Shown here in pieces: positions 43,957-52,228 of a DNA stretch of 64,000 nucleotides. A program made the position numbers and the translations under genes. Under the pieces are notes generated by a model, which was given only the letters and a program-made list of their open reading frames with translations, was not told where the DNA came from and made no database searches. How positions within the stretch are numbered: the first letter of the stretch is position 1; each line of letters begins with the position of its first letter. Origin of the DNA: Proteiniclasticum sp. (lineage in GTDB: Bacteria; Bacillota; Clostridia; Clostridiales; Clostridiaceae); contig NZ_DOPX01000026.1 in NCBI RefSeq assembly GCF_003514505.1, positions 186,001 to 250,000 of the forward strand, written 5' to 3'.

Positions 43957-44415
43957 TTATTCAACACCTCGATTCTTGCACTCCAGGAGAAATGCCGCCC
44001 ATTTCTTCTCTTCTATGACCTTTGAAATCTGATGCAAATAGTCATACATACGGATCATATAGAAGGCTAGAAACAGTGACACATAATGAAACCTTACAAC
44101 AATGAAGCTCAACACACATGCTGCTGCGGTTAGCATCGCCGCCACCATGATTAGAACACGATACAGCAGGAGCATTTCTAAATCCGCCTCGTGAAACACA
44201 GATTTTTCCTCTACATCTTCTATTAAGTACAGTTTCCTGAACTTTTTTTCGATCTTCATCCTGTGGAATCCATCATAGAGGGCGACTCCTGCGCTAATCA
44301 AAAGCAGCGCCACCACGAGAATCCACCCGTCATAGAAGACTTCCTCAGCTGCTGCAACCAGACTGATTCCGCCTAATAGAAATGAAAAATATGCTGATTT
44401 TTTATTGGAAGACAT
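43957..44415 (-). CDS. Four-helix membrane protein of unknown function
   Basis: 152 residues from ATG 44415 (AAAGGTGG upstream; the GTG/ATG further out lacks a site). Two N-terminal helices (AYFSFLLGGISLVAAAEE, WILVVALLLISAGVALY), a charged middle loop, then two more helices (VLIMVAAMLTAAACVLSF, VSLFLAFYMIRMYDYL). I do not recognise the family. It sits with a run of envelope proteins on the same strand. Confidence 0.68.
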   Translation of the reverse strand: MSSNKKSAYFSFLLGGISLVAAAEEVFYDGWILVVALLLISAGVALYDGFHRMKIEKKFRKLYLIEDVEEKSVFHEADLEMLLLYRVLIMVAAMLTAAACVLSFIVVRFHYVSLFLAFYMIRMYDYLHQISKVIEEKKWAAFLLECKNRGVE

Positions 44416-44500
44416 GGTCCATCCACCTTTCACCATAGTTCACACTCTTCGGAACCTTCGTCAGTTGCCTTCTTTCATTCCATTTCGATTTCTCAGCCAC

Positions 44501-45004
44501 TCACTTCCCGATTTGAAAAACAACATAGTAGGGCACGAGTTCGATACCACCATCCTCTTTACGCAGAATGATTTTCTTCTCCAGCTGGTAGATCCCTTCT
44601 TCAAGATCTCCATACAGCCAGACCCATTCCACCTCATGAAAGACCTTTTCTCCCTTGGGAAGTCCATATCCGATATCTTCAAACCCATAGTCCCCTTCAA
44701 TGACCACCGGAAGATCCTCATACTGATTCTGAACAAGTTTTCGAAGTATGAAATCCTCCCCAAAAAGAGCTTCTCTGTCTGTTGTGTTCAGAAATTCCAG
44801 TTCCAGGCCTTGAGGGGACACCGTACCTTCCGCAAGCTTCATGGTGATGCCCTCTACAATCTCTTCTCCTTCACCTGCCAGAGGAAGTGAAGTTGGCGTT
44901 TCTGGCGTTTCACCAGATGGTTCCATCTGCTTTGGACCATTACATCCAGTAAACAGTAACAGTACCCACAGACATAAAGACAGTATGATGAAGTTCTTTT
45001 TCAT
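44501..45004 (-). CDS. Lipoprotein with an immunoglobulin-like domain
   Basis: 167 residues: signal peptide with LLFTGC lipobox (Cys21), a short Pro/Thr linker, then a beta-sandwich resembling the bacterial Ig-like domain in which the pattern GLELEFLNTTDREALFGEDF and LQKLxxNQYEDLPVV-like follow one another. Such domains occur in surface lipoproteins and protease-inhibitor-like proteins of Bacillota. Function unknown. AGGAGAG precedes the ATG. Confidence 0.7.
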   Translation of the reverse strand: MKKNFIILSLCLWVLLLFTGCNGPKQMEPSGETPETPTSLPLAGEGEEIVEGITMKLAEGTVSPQGLELEFLNTTDREALFGEDFILRKLVQNQYEDLPVVIEGDYGFEDIGYGLPKGEKVFHEVEWVWLYGDLEEGIYQLEKKIILRKEDGGIELVPYYVVFQIGK

Positions 45005-45029
45005 TTAAATTCTCTCCTAATCCTGCGCA

Positions 45030-45515
45030 TTAGTTGGAAGCAGCCGCACTGGCCTGAGCAATCACCGCATCAATGGCGAGAACCACCGCAAGAGCATATC
45101 TTTCATCCACGTGGTCTGCAATATCAATCACATAGCTGTCACCCCAGGTGAACCATTCTTTAGAGATAGAGACCACAAAATCATTTCCTTCGTAAATCTC
45201 ATACTCATGATCCCAAAAATCACCGGATACCCTCCAGTTGAGTCCCTCAATGCTGTAGGAAGGTTTGAAAAATGTCAGTACCTTGACGATTTCAGCCACT
45301 TCCTCACCATCTATATACACATAGAATCGAGGCAGAAAACTCCATACTTTCTGCTGGATAAAAGCAGCTTCCTGACCGCTCTCATCATAGACATGAAGCT
45401 TTTTCCCCCAGGAGAACAGCTCCCCCTCCACATAGTAGCGGTCTCTTCCTTCCTCATCTTTGATGTAGAACCTGTCTGCGAAGGAAAACACCTTCTGTTT
45501 CATATAAAGCTTCAT
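45030..45515 (-). CDS. LURP-one-related protein (DUF567/YxjI-like)
   Basis: 161 residues of the LURP-one/tubby-like fold: MKQKVFSFADRFYIKDEEG, then QQKVWSFLPRFYVYIDGEEV and WDHEYEIYEGNDFVVSISK, ending in a helix (YALAVVLAIDAVIAQA) that fills the barrel. The family fold resembles phospholipid scramblases and tubby proteins; bacterial role unknown. GAGAG precedes ATG 45515, with ATG 45503 as an alternative start. Confidence 0.88.
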   Translation of the reverse strand: MKLYMKQKVFSFADRFYIKDEEGRDRYYVEGELFSWGKKLHVYDESGQEAAFIQQKVWSFLPRFYVYIDGEEVAEIVKVLTFFKPSYSIEGLNWRVSGDFWDHEYEIYEGNDFVVSISKEWFTWGDSYVIDIADHVDERYALAVVLAIDAVIAQASAAASN

Positions 45516-45611
45516 TGTTCTCTCCTTTATGTCTTCTCAATTTTTATTACTATAAGCTCTTGTATCACTTCACCTGGCTGGTTTCTTCCTGGGTGGTGAT
45601 ACTTTACCATC

Positions 45612-47009
45612 TTACCTGTTGTGACGCTTGAACCGGATGAGTCCCCGAATCCCAAACCCGACGACTAAAGCAGCCAGGAACACTAGAAAAACTGCACCAG
45701 AAAACAGAAAAGCGTAGAGATTTCTTGAAAGAAATCCTTCCGTCCTGTCCACCAAGGTGATTTTCTCTTCCCGATACATGGTAAAAGTGAGCTCCTTCTC
45801 TGGAAGGGTGTCAAAGACGCCAACATATTCACCGTTCTCTTTTTTATCCAAAGGCAAACTGGAGGAAATCACATAAGGGTATCCTTCAGAGGGCAGCACG
45901 CGAAGGGTGAGGTTCTTGAAATCTTTGAAGTATCCTGCCGGACTCAAAAGATATTCAAAAGTATAGGTTGGATCTTTTGAACTGCGGCGGTCCATGGATC
46001 CACCAGCCTCATAGGAGATGGAGATGGTCTTTTCCTCTCCCGCCTGAAAAGGTGTTTCGTAGTACAGGAAAATCAGCCGCTCCTCGTAGAGAAACTGTGC
46101 CAGATCATCCTCCGTCACAAGTCTTTCCAGGCCAAAAGCATCATCCAGATTCTTCAGGAAAAAATTCCTCTCCGTCTGATTGTTTATGACAAAATATCCC
46201 AGATACTCACTATCTGCAACCATCTCTTCATAATAATCCTGAAAGAGCATGCTTTTCTTCGTAATTTCCACCGTATAATCCTCATTCTCTGTGAGCCCTT
46301 TCCCTTCAAAGGTGTGCGCCTCTGGTATGAGATCCAGCGCTTCTCCCAGGAAAAACAGTTCCATGGTGTCCTGATACCGGACCGAAGTGCCGATATCATA
46401 AGAGTCTCCCGAATACCCATAACTGTTGAGATTCTTTGCAAATACCTTTTCTGCTCCTTCTAGCGGGAAAGACACCTTTCCTGTAAAGTGTTCACTCTTC
46501 AAGTTTTTAAAGGTGACCTGATAGAGCACACCAGGTTCATTCAAACTGAAATTCTTAGGCTCATAACTGCCTGTCTCCACTTCTTCCAAAGCAGCTTTCA
46601 GATCAAGCTTTTCCTCTTCCAGATCTTCCTTCCGATAGGAATCGCCATAATAAAGGGTATACGGCACAGGGCTTCCATCCACAAGTACTTCGCCACCAGG
46701 TTTTCTGTTTCCTGAAAAATTCCCGAAGTAGGGAAATACCATGGATGATGTGATTTCATTCTCTGATGTATTCTTCATGGTATACTCTGCAGTAACTTTG
46801 GCCACGATGGAATAATCCTCTAACTGGTTTTCACTGAAATCAAAGGTCAGATTCTCTTTCAGAACCGTGATGGGAGAATCAGCCTCCACAATCATCACAT
46901 TGGAAGATGGTGACGCTTCCCAATAGACCGGAGCTGAATTTGCCCATACAGGTATGCTGCTTAAGAAAAAAAATAAAATTAAAACAATCATAAAAGTTCT
47001 TTTACGCAT
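45612..47009 (-). CDS. Large secreted, C-terminally anchored protein
   Basis: 465 residues with an N-terminal signal peptide (FFFLSSIPVWANSAP) and a C-terminal helix (YAFLFSGAVFLVFLAALVV) followed by a short basic tail, so the body lies outside the membrane. The ectodomain is beta-rich (EYTMKNTSENEITSSMVFPY). I do not recognise a catalytic motif. It is one of a run of envelope genes on this strand and may interact with them. AGGTGAAGAG precedes the ATG. Confidence 0.72.
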   Translation of the reverse strand: MRKRTFMIVLILFFFLSSIPVWANSAPVYWEASPSSNVMIVEADSPITVLKENLTFDFSENQLEDYSIVAKVTAEYTMKNTSENEITSSMVFPYFGNFSGNRKPGGEVLVDGSPVPYTLYYGDSYRKEDLEEEKLDLKAALEEVETGSYEPKNFSLNEPGVLYQVTFKNLKSEHFTGKVSFPLEGAEKVFAKNLNSYGYSGDSYDIGTSVRYQDTMELFFLGEALDLIPEAHTFEGKGLTENEDYTVEITKKSMLFQDYYEEMVADSEYLGYFVINNQTERNFFLKNLDDAFGLERLVTEDDLAQFLYEERLIFLYYETPFQAGEEKTISISYEAGGSMDRRSSKDPTYTFEYLLSPAGYFKDFKNLTLRVLPSEGYPYVISSSLPLDKKENGEYVGVFDTLPEKELTFTMYREEKITLVDRTEGFLSRNLYAFLFSGAVFLVFLAALVVGFGIRGLIRFKRHNR

Positions 47010-47102
47010 ATAATCTCTTCACCTCTTTCTATCATTTTATCATACTCTTTGTGTCAGTCTTAACAAAATAATGAAGATCTCTGACTTTCTCTGATTATTC
47101 TC

Positions 47103-47145
47103 AAAAAAAAACGGCCAAAGTACTCCAGAAAGAAGCTTCAGCCGT
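47103..47145 (-). terminator. Terminator of the UPF0597 gene
   Basis: On the minus strand ACGGCTGAAG pairs with CTTTGGCCGT (two G-U pairs) across a 15-base loop and runs into eight T residues. Confidence 0.8.
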
Positions 47146-47151
47146 GTGATT

Positions 47152-48435
47152 TTATGTGGTTTTTCGTTTGTTTTCCTTATCCAGCATGATGCCAAGAATG
47201 ATCCGGTCTGCTTCTTGTCCGCCTTCACAGCTGAGAATCCCCAGATTTTCTATGGTTTTCTCCGCATCTTCCTCGATGATTCCCTCCTGGCACCCAATGG
47301 CGATGCCGCTTAAGGCCAAGGTGGAAGACATGCAAGCTGCACTGGTGCAGGTGGCCACTTTTAAGGCGCATCCGCCTTTGGCTCCGTCACAGATCATTCC
47401 TGTGACGTTCCCCAGCATATTTTGGATGGCACCATGGATCTCCTTTTTCTTCCCGCCCAGAAGATACGTAATCCCGCAGCTGGCTCCTGTGGCGGCAATG
47501 GTTGCTCCGCACAGCGCCGACAGCCTGCCGAACTTGGTTTTCATATAGATGGTGATAAGATGGCTAAGAGCCACAGAGCGCAGAAGAAGCTCTTCTGACA
47601 GATTCATTTTCTCCCAGTAGGCAATGACAGGTAGAGTCGCTGTAATCCCCTGATTGCCGCTTCCGGAGTTACTCATGACGCTTAACGATGAACCAGCCAT
47701 TCTTGCATCAGAACCACCTGAAGTCAGTGCCATGGCATAATTGATGGGATCATTGGACTGGTGACCCTTTTGCATGGCTTCAAAAAGTGTTTTGCCAACC
47801 TTCAGTCCATACTCTCTCCGGATTCCCTCTTCTCCAATTCTCTTGTTGATTCGGATGCTTTCTTCCACTTTACCCAGTTTCTCCACTGGGACGCTCTCGA
47901 TGAACTCCAGAATCGTCTCCATATTCATGAAGCTGTATTCTTCCTCTTTCTGAAGAACCTGTTCCTTGAGATTAAAAAGCACCTCACCGTCTGCTTCAAT
48001 ATGTGTGATGTTGGTATGCCTGTCTTCGATGATGACTTTTGAGTAGCCCTGCAACGATGTTGCACGCACCTCAATATATAGTTTTTTAACTGTATCTGCC
48101 TTCTTGATTCTGATCCTGCCCGCAGAGATCATACGTGTGGCTTCCAGAATATTGTCTTCACTGAGGCCAGACAGAACTTCAAGTTTTCTGTCCGCATCCC
48201 CTAAAGACCCTAGAGCTGCCGCCAGATTCATCCCAGTTTTCCCTGTGCCAGGAATGGACACACCCATGGCATTTTTGATGATGTTTCCACTGGCATACAC
48301 CTCAAGAAACTCCAGTGGCTCTTTCAGATGCTTGCTGGCAACGGCAGAAGCCAGCGCGATGGCAATGGGCTCTGTACACCCCAGAGCAACAACAAGTTCC
48401 CGATCAAGAACTTCCAGAAAAGCTTGTTCATACAT
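47152..48435 (-). CDS. UPF0597 / L-cysteine desulfidase-type iron-sulfur protein
   Basis: 427 residues, from ATG 48435 (GGGGGA upstream). REL VVALGCTEPIAIALA-type N-terminus, SNSGSGNQGITATLPV in the middle, and cysteines in MICDGAKGGCALK and GIAIGC give the [4Fe-4S] set shared by L-serine dehydratase alpha and cysteine desulfidase. It probably degrades L-cysteine to pyruvate, ammonia and sulfide, or a similar amino acid. The Fnr-like regulator gene lies just upstream on the same strand. Confidence 0.9.
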   Translation of the reverse strand: MYEQAFLEVLDRELVVALGCTEPIAIALASAVASKHLKEPLEFLEVYASGNIIKNAMGVSIPGTGKTGMNLAAALGSLGDADRKLEVLSGLSEDNILEATRMISAGRIRIKKADTVKKLYIEVRATSLQGYSKVIIEDRHTNITHIEADGEVLFNLKEQVLQKEEEYSFMNMETILEFIESVPVEKLGKVEESIRINKRIGEEGIRREYGLKVGKTLFEAMQKGHQSNDPINYAMALTSGGSDARMAGSSLSVMSNSGSGNQGITATLPVIAYWEKMNLSEELLLRSVALSHLITIYMKTKFGRLSALCGATIAATGASCGITYLLGGKKKEIHGAIQNMLGNVTGMICDGAKGGCALKVATCTSAACMSSTLALSGIAIGCQEGIIEEDAEKTIENLGILSCEGGQEADRIILGIMLDKENKRKTT

Positions 48436-48608
48436 AAAATTATCCCCCAATATTTCCCCTTTGTTACTTCCCATTATAACGGCGAAGAGAGGAAAGTTCC
48501 ACCGGATTTTCCTTGAAACAGAATGAAAACCACAGGAATCCCAAAGATTTTCACCTGGCGCTACAAATCATTCTCACAGCCTGAACACCAGTCGCTCCCC
48601 TGTGTACA

Positions 48609-49310
48609 TCAGAGGTTTTTCAAGGTCTCTTTCTGGAGAATCCGGATACGGTTTTGTGGAAGAGAAACCATGAGACCTTTCTCCTCGAACTCTACAAGTT
48701 TTCTGCTGATGGTTTCAGGAGTCGTCCCAAGAAGTGATGCCAAATCCTTCTTCATCATGGGAAGCGTGACGGTATCCTTCTGATTTTCCTCCATGAGACT
48801 CAGTAGGTACAGTGCAATCCTTGTCTCCACTTTTTCAGTGGCAATGGCTGCTGTCTGCCTTTCCTGGGCATCCAGACGCTTCGAGAACTCACTGAGGATT
48901 TCCATGGAGATGGTAGGATACTTCAGAAGCAGCCTTTGAAGATCCTCTCTGCGGATGCTGCAGATTCTTGTGTCTTCCAAAGCTTCTCCATAGGAATCAT
49001 GGACCTTTTCATTAAACAGCGCCAGCTCCCCTGTAAAATCTCCTGGCTGAAGAATCCTTAAAAGCTGCTCTTTCCCCTGCTCTGAAAGCCTGTAGATCTT
49101 CACCCTGCCCTGGCTGATGATATAAAGGGCATCAGAAGATTCTCCCGCCTGATACACCAGCTCCCCTTTACGGTAAGACAGGCTTTCGATGAGCGCGGAG
49201 ATTTCTTCCATTTTATCTTCCTCCAGGTGATTGAAGATGGGCACCCTGCTGATGCAGCTTTTCTCGCTGAGGCCATGGCTGCAGCCATGACCACAGGTTC
49301 CTTCACTCAT
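48609..49310 (-). CDS. Crp/Fnr-family regulator with N-terminal cysteines
   Basis: 233 residues. The N-terminus has Cys6, Cys10 and Cys19 (SEGTCGHGCSHGLSEKSC), reminiscent of Fnr-type [4Fe-4S] ligands, with a fourth possible Cys in TRICSIRRE. A cyclic-nucleotide-like sensor domain (GELVYQAGESSDALYIISQG, GDFTGELALF) and a C-terminal winged helix (LASLLGTTPETISRKLVEFE) follow. It would sense oxygen, NO or redox state. Likely targets include the adjacent UPF0597 gene. The start ATG lies on a weak site, GAGCAGTATG. Confidence 0.88.
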   Translation of the reverse strand: MSEGTCGHGCSHGLSEKSCISRVPIFNHLEEDKMEEISALIESLSYRKGELVYQAGESSDALYIISQGRVKIYRLSEQGKEQLLRILQPGDFTGELALFNEKVHDSYGEALEDTRICSIRREDLQRLLLKYPTISMEILSEFSKRLDAQERQTAAIATEKVETRIALYLLSLMEENQKDTVTLPMMKKDLASLLGTTPETISRKLVEFEEKGLMVSLPQNRIRILQKETLKNL

Positions 49311-49411
49311 ACTGCTCCCTCCCTCTTTTTATTCTTTCACTACCTATTATACTCCAAATCCAATAGATGTTGTTTTAGAAGTATATTCTCCCTGTTTCCC
49401 TGAAAGATGAA

Positions 49412-49438
49412 TAAAACCCCGGTTCCCACCGGGGTTTG
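49412..49438 (-). terminator. Terminator of the EAL-protein gene
   Basis: AAACCCCGGT pairs perfectly with ACCGGGGTTT around a four-base loop, followed on the minus strand by TATT. Confidence 0.88.
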
Positions 49439-49454
49439 CTTATCTTTCTTTATG

Positions 49455-51731
49455 CTAAGAGGACAGTTCTCTGAAACCATTCCCTGGTTTTTCTTTTGTG
49501 AGCATCTCCAGAGCTTTCTCCTTCTCCAGGGGCATGCTGATATAGTAGCCTTGGGCATAATCACACTGATGCTTCTTCAGAAAATCCAGCTGCTCTTCAG
49601 TTTCCACGCCTTCTGCCACCACCATGAGCCCCACACGATGGGCCATGGAAATGATGTCTATGGAAATATAGGAAGGTTTTTCATTCTCTTTGATTCTGCT
49701 GATGAAATGCCTGTCCAGCTTCACGGCATCTATGGATAGCTCTCGAAGTCTTGCAAGGGAGGAGAATCCTGTGCCGAAATCATCCATGGATACTTTAATT
49801 CCCTTCTTTCTGATCTGTCTCAGCTTCAGGTTGATGAGATCAAAATTGTCAGAAAGGATGGATTCTGTAATCTCAAACTCCAGCATCTCCGGATCCGCTT
49901 CATACTCTTTCAACACTTCTTCCACATGGGATATGAATTCTTTTCTTAATAGCTGCAGCACTGAAATATTGACAGCCACCGTTAGGCCTTTCCTGCCCGC
50001 TTGATCCAGCTCATTCAAAAAGCCACAGGCTTTTTTCAGGATCAGAAGCCCCAGATCATAGATCAGATGGTTTCTTTCTGCTATGTCAATAAACTCCAAA
50101 GGAGGAATCATCCCATAGACTGGAATCCTGAATCTTGCCAGAGCCTCAAAACCCATGATTTTTTCAGTCTCCAGACTGATCTTTGGTTGAAAGTGCAGGA
50201 AAAAGATGTCACTTTTGAGGTCTTTCTCCTCAAGGAGCAGTCTGAGATTTCTCAAGATGCTTCTTTCCCTTTCCGCATGCTCTTCCATTTTCTCGTCAAA
50301 ATAAGGAATGCTCTCCACATCATGCTGGGCATTCTTTCCAACGGCAATGGCCGCTGCTTTCAGGAGCGCCGCAGAGCTTCTGAACTGGCCAGTATCAGGC
50401 ACAACGCCTATCCTCACCTGCAGTCTGTCTCTTTCATCTCCTGTGGAGAAATCCTGAGAAAAGAGATTCTGCAGATTTCTCAAAAACCCTCTGTTGCCTT
50501 CATGGCTGCAGGTTTCGCAGAATAATCCCAGATACTCCCCATCCAGAAAGAACAGCTCCTGGTCTGTCCCCATTTGGGTCCGGATTCTCGCTGAAACTTC
50601 CTTCAGAAGAAGCTCACCGTATTCATAGCCATAGGTGTGGCTGAGCATGGCAAGGTTTTCCAGATGAAGCAGAATGAAATCTTTCCCCTGGAGCCGATGA
50701 TTGTGGATTTCTTTATTCACATACTCTCTGAAGAACTGCTCATTGGGAAGCCCTGTTCTTTCCTCATAATATGCAATCTCATAGAGCTTTCTGCTCTTCT
50801 TGAATGCATAGTACAGCGTCCCAGTGACAATAAGAAAGATCACAATGAATATGAGAACCCCGATAAAGATGATCTTTTCCACTTCAAGATCCATCCCTCG
50901 AAGATCCCAGGCCAGTAGAAGAAGACCTTCCTCCTCTTTGGCTGACACCGGAGTCACTGTGAGAAAAACAGGTATGCCCTTCATTTCTGTTCTTCCAGTT
51001 CTGTAGACAGTTTCCATATTCATCTGAAGCGAAAGCTCAGCATACTTCTTTCCAATATATGAAACCTCACTGGAGGCCCGGACGGTCTCATCCCGGTCTA
51101 ACAAAAGCACAAGATAAGGATTATGTTCGTCATAGATTTGATTCAAAAGAGCCTGGGAATCAAACTGGGCCATGAAGCCATTGATGCTCTCTGCAAGGAC
51201 CCCCAGCTGATAGAAGTATCCATCACTTCTTCTGATATAAACATATTTATAATGAAGTTTCGATTCTGTATCCTGGCGGATGTTTTCCTCCAGATAATAG
51301 TCTCCACTTTTTTGGTATCTCTCCACAGGATGGCCCGGCGAAGGGCTCCAGCCCACAAACTGTCCATCCATGCTGCTCACAAGAGTTCCTTCCGGATCAT
51401 ACAGGTAGATGGCATCCAGCTGCAGTTTCTCTCCAAGAACCTTCAGATTCTCCTCATCTGTGACGCCATCATAAAACAGCACCGATTCCGCAGCAGCTCT
51501 CATTTTTTGGCCAAGGATTTCTTTGAACATACGGTACGCTTCTGAAGAGTTTTCTATGCTCGCTTTATAACTTCTGGCAAGATTTTCTGAAGAGTTCTCA
51601 AAGGTCTCATACTGATTCTTGACCCGGTTCTTCACAACAAGGTACGTGGCGGAAGTGAAAAGAACAAACAGCAGCAGACAAGGCACCAGAAAATATAGAA
51701 AATGCAGTCTTTTTCTTCTATTCTTTCCCAT
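49455..51731 (-). CDS. Membrane protein with degenerate GGDEF and intact EAL domain
   Basis: 758 residues: helix 1 (FLVPCLLLFVLFTSATYLV), an extracytoplasmic sensor region of about 250 residues, helix 2 (IIFIGVLIFIVIFLIVTGTLYY), then a GGDEF domain whose signature has decayed to LDGEYL, and an EAL domain. The EAL residues are all present: GFEALARF, VAVNIS, EITES, DDFGTGFSS, VKLDR, AEGVET and AQGYYIS. It therefore probably hydrolyses cyclic di-GMP to pGpG, with the dead GGDEF possibly binding GTP. Single gene with its own terminator. Confidence 0.92.
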   Translation of the reverse strand: MGKNRRKRLHFLYFLVPCLLLFVLFTSATYLVVKNRVKNQYETFENSSENLARSYKASIENSSEAYRMFKEILGQKMRAAAESVLFYDGVTDEENLKVLGEKLQLDAIYLYDPEGTLVSSMDGQFVGWSPSPGHPVERYQKSGDYYLEENIRQDTESKLHYKYVYIRRSDGYFYQLGVLAESINGFMAQFDSQALLNQIYDEHNPYLVLLLDRDETVRASSEVSYIGKKYAELSLQMNMETVYRTGRTEMKGIPVFLTVTPVSAKEEEGLLLLAWDLRGMDLEVEKIIFIGVLIFIVIFLIVTGTLYYAFKKSRKLYEIAYYEERTGLPNEQFFREYVNKEIHNHRLQGKDFILLHLENLAMLSHTYGYEYGELLLKEVSARIRTQMGTDQELFFLDGEYLGLFCETCSHEGNRGFLRNLQNLFSQDFSTGDERDRLQVRIGVVPDTGQFRSSAALLKAAAIAVGKNAQHDVESIPYFDEKMEEHAERERSILRNLRLLLEEKDLKSDIFFLHFQPKISLETEKIMGFEALARFRIPVYGMIPPLEFIDIAERNHLIYDLGLLILKKACGFLNELDQAGRKGLTVAVNISVLQLLRKEFISHVEEVLKEYEADPEMLEFEITESILSDNFDLINLKLRQIRKKGIKVSMDDFGTGFSSLARLRELSIDAVKLDRHFISRIKENEKPSYISIDIISMAHRVGLMVVAEGVETEEQLDFLKKHQCDYAQGYYISMPLEKEKALEMLTKEKPGNGFRELSS

Positions 51732-52107
51732 ATATTCACCAACTTCTCTTTTTAAAATTATTTAATCTTAATTTAAATTTATCAACTGACTATTAGGTTG
51801 TCAATGAATATTATGAATGTTCTGTTTCAAGGAATAAACTAATCAGATTCGCATAAAATAACAAATTATTCTGTGAATTATTGCATATACTTCGAGAAAC
51901 GTCTATTCAATCCAACAGCATAACATAGTTCTTACTGAAACTTATTGTTTTATACATAAATGAATAAAAACTCTATGAATACACTATTTATAAATCGGCT
52001 TAATTTTCTTGTTTTATTTTAATTTTTACAATACTATATTTAACAAAACAAAAATACATCAGTTGCCCCTTTTTCGACATGAGTCCAATTCATGCTAGAT
52101 CTTATGC
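51732..52107. other. AT-rich intergenic region, no gene seen
   Basis: About 375 bases, strongly AT-rich, between the start of the EAL-protein gene and the terminator at 52108. It must include that gene's promoter. Scattered TATAAA/TATTTA-like elements are too many to single one out. No ORF or RNA structure is supported. Confidence 0.6.
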
Positions 52108-52145
52108 AAAAAAAAGGAGCATCCTCATTTCTAGATACTCTTTTT
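52108..52145. terminator. Bidirectional terminator downstream of the GltD-like gene
   Basis: GAGCATC (52117-52123) pairs with GATACTC (52134-52140, one G-U), with a nine-base A-run on one side and T-run on the other. Confidence 0.8.
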
Positions 52146-52180
52146 CATCATCTCTTCAAAACATCAAATTTGAGCAGCTG

Positions 52181-52203
52181 GAAGATGGGGGTACCCCATC
52201 TTC
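52181..52203. repeat. Perfect inverted repeat GAAGATGGGG / CCCCATCTTC
   Basis: A 10-bp perfect stem with a three-base loop, between the GltD-like stop (52229) and the terminator. It may stabilise the 3' end of the message or add to termination; no T-run adjoins it. Confidence 0.75.
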
Positions 52204-52228
52204 TCTACTCTTTATCACTGTTGACTTT

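Noticed and set aside
49455..51731. Active diguanylate cyclase
   Set aside because: The GGDEF signature has decayed to DGEYL, so cyclase activity is unlikely.
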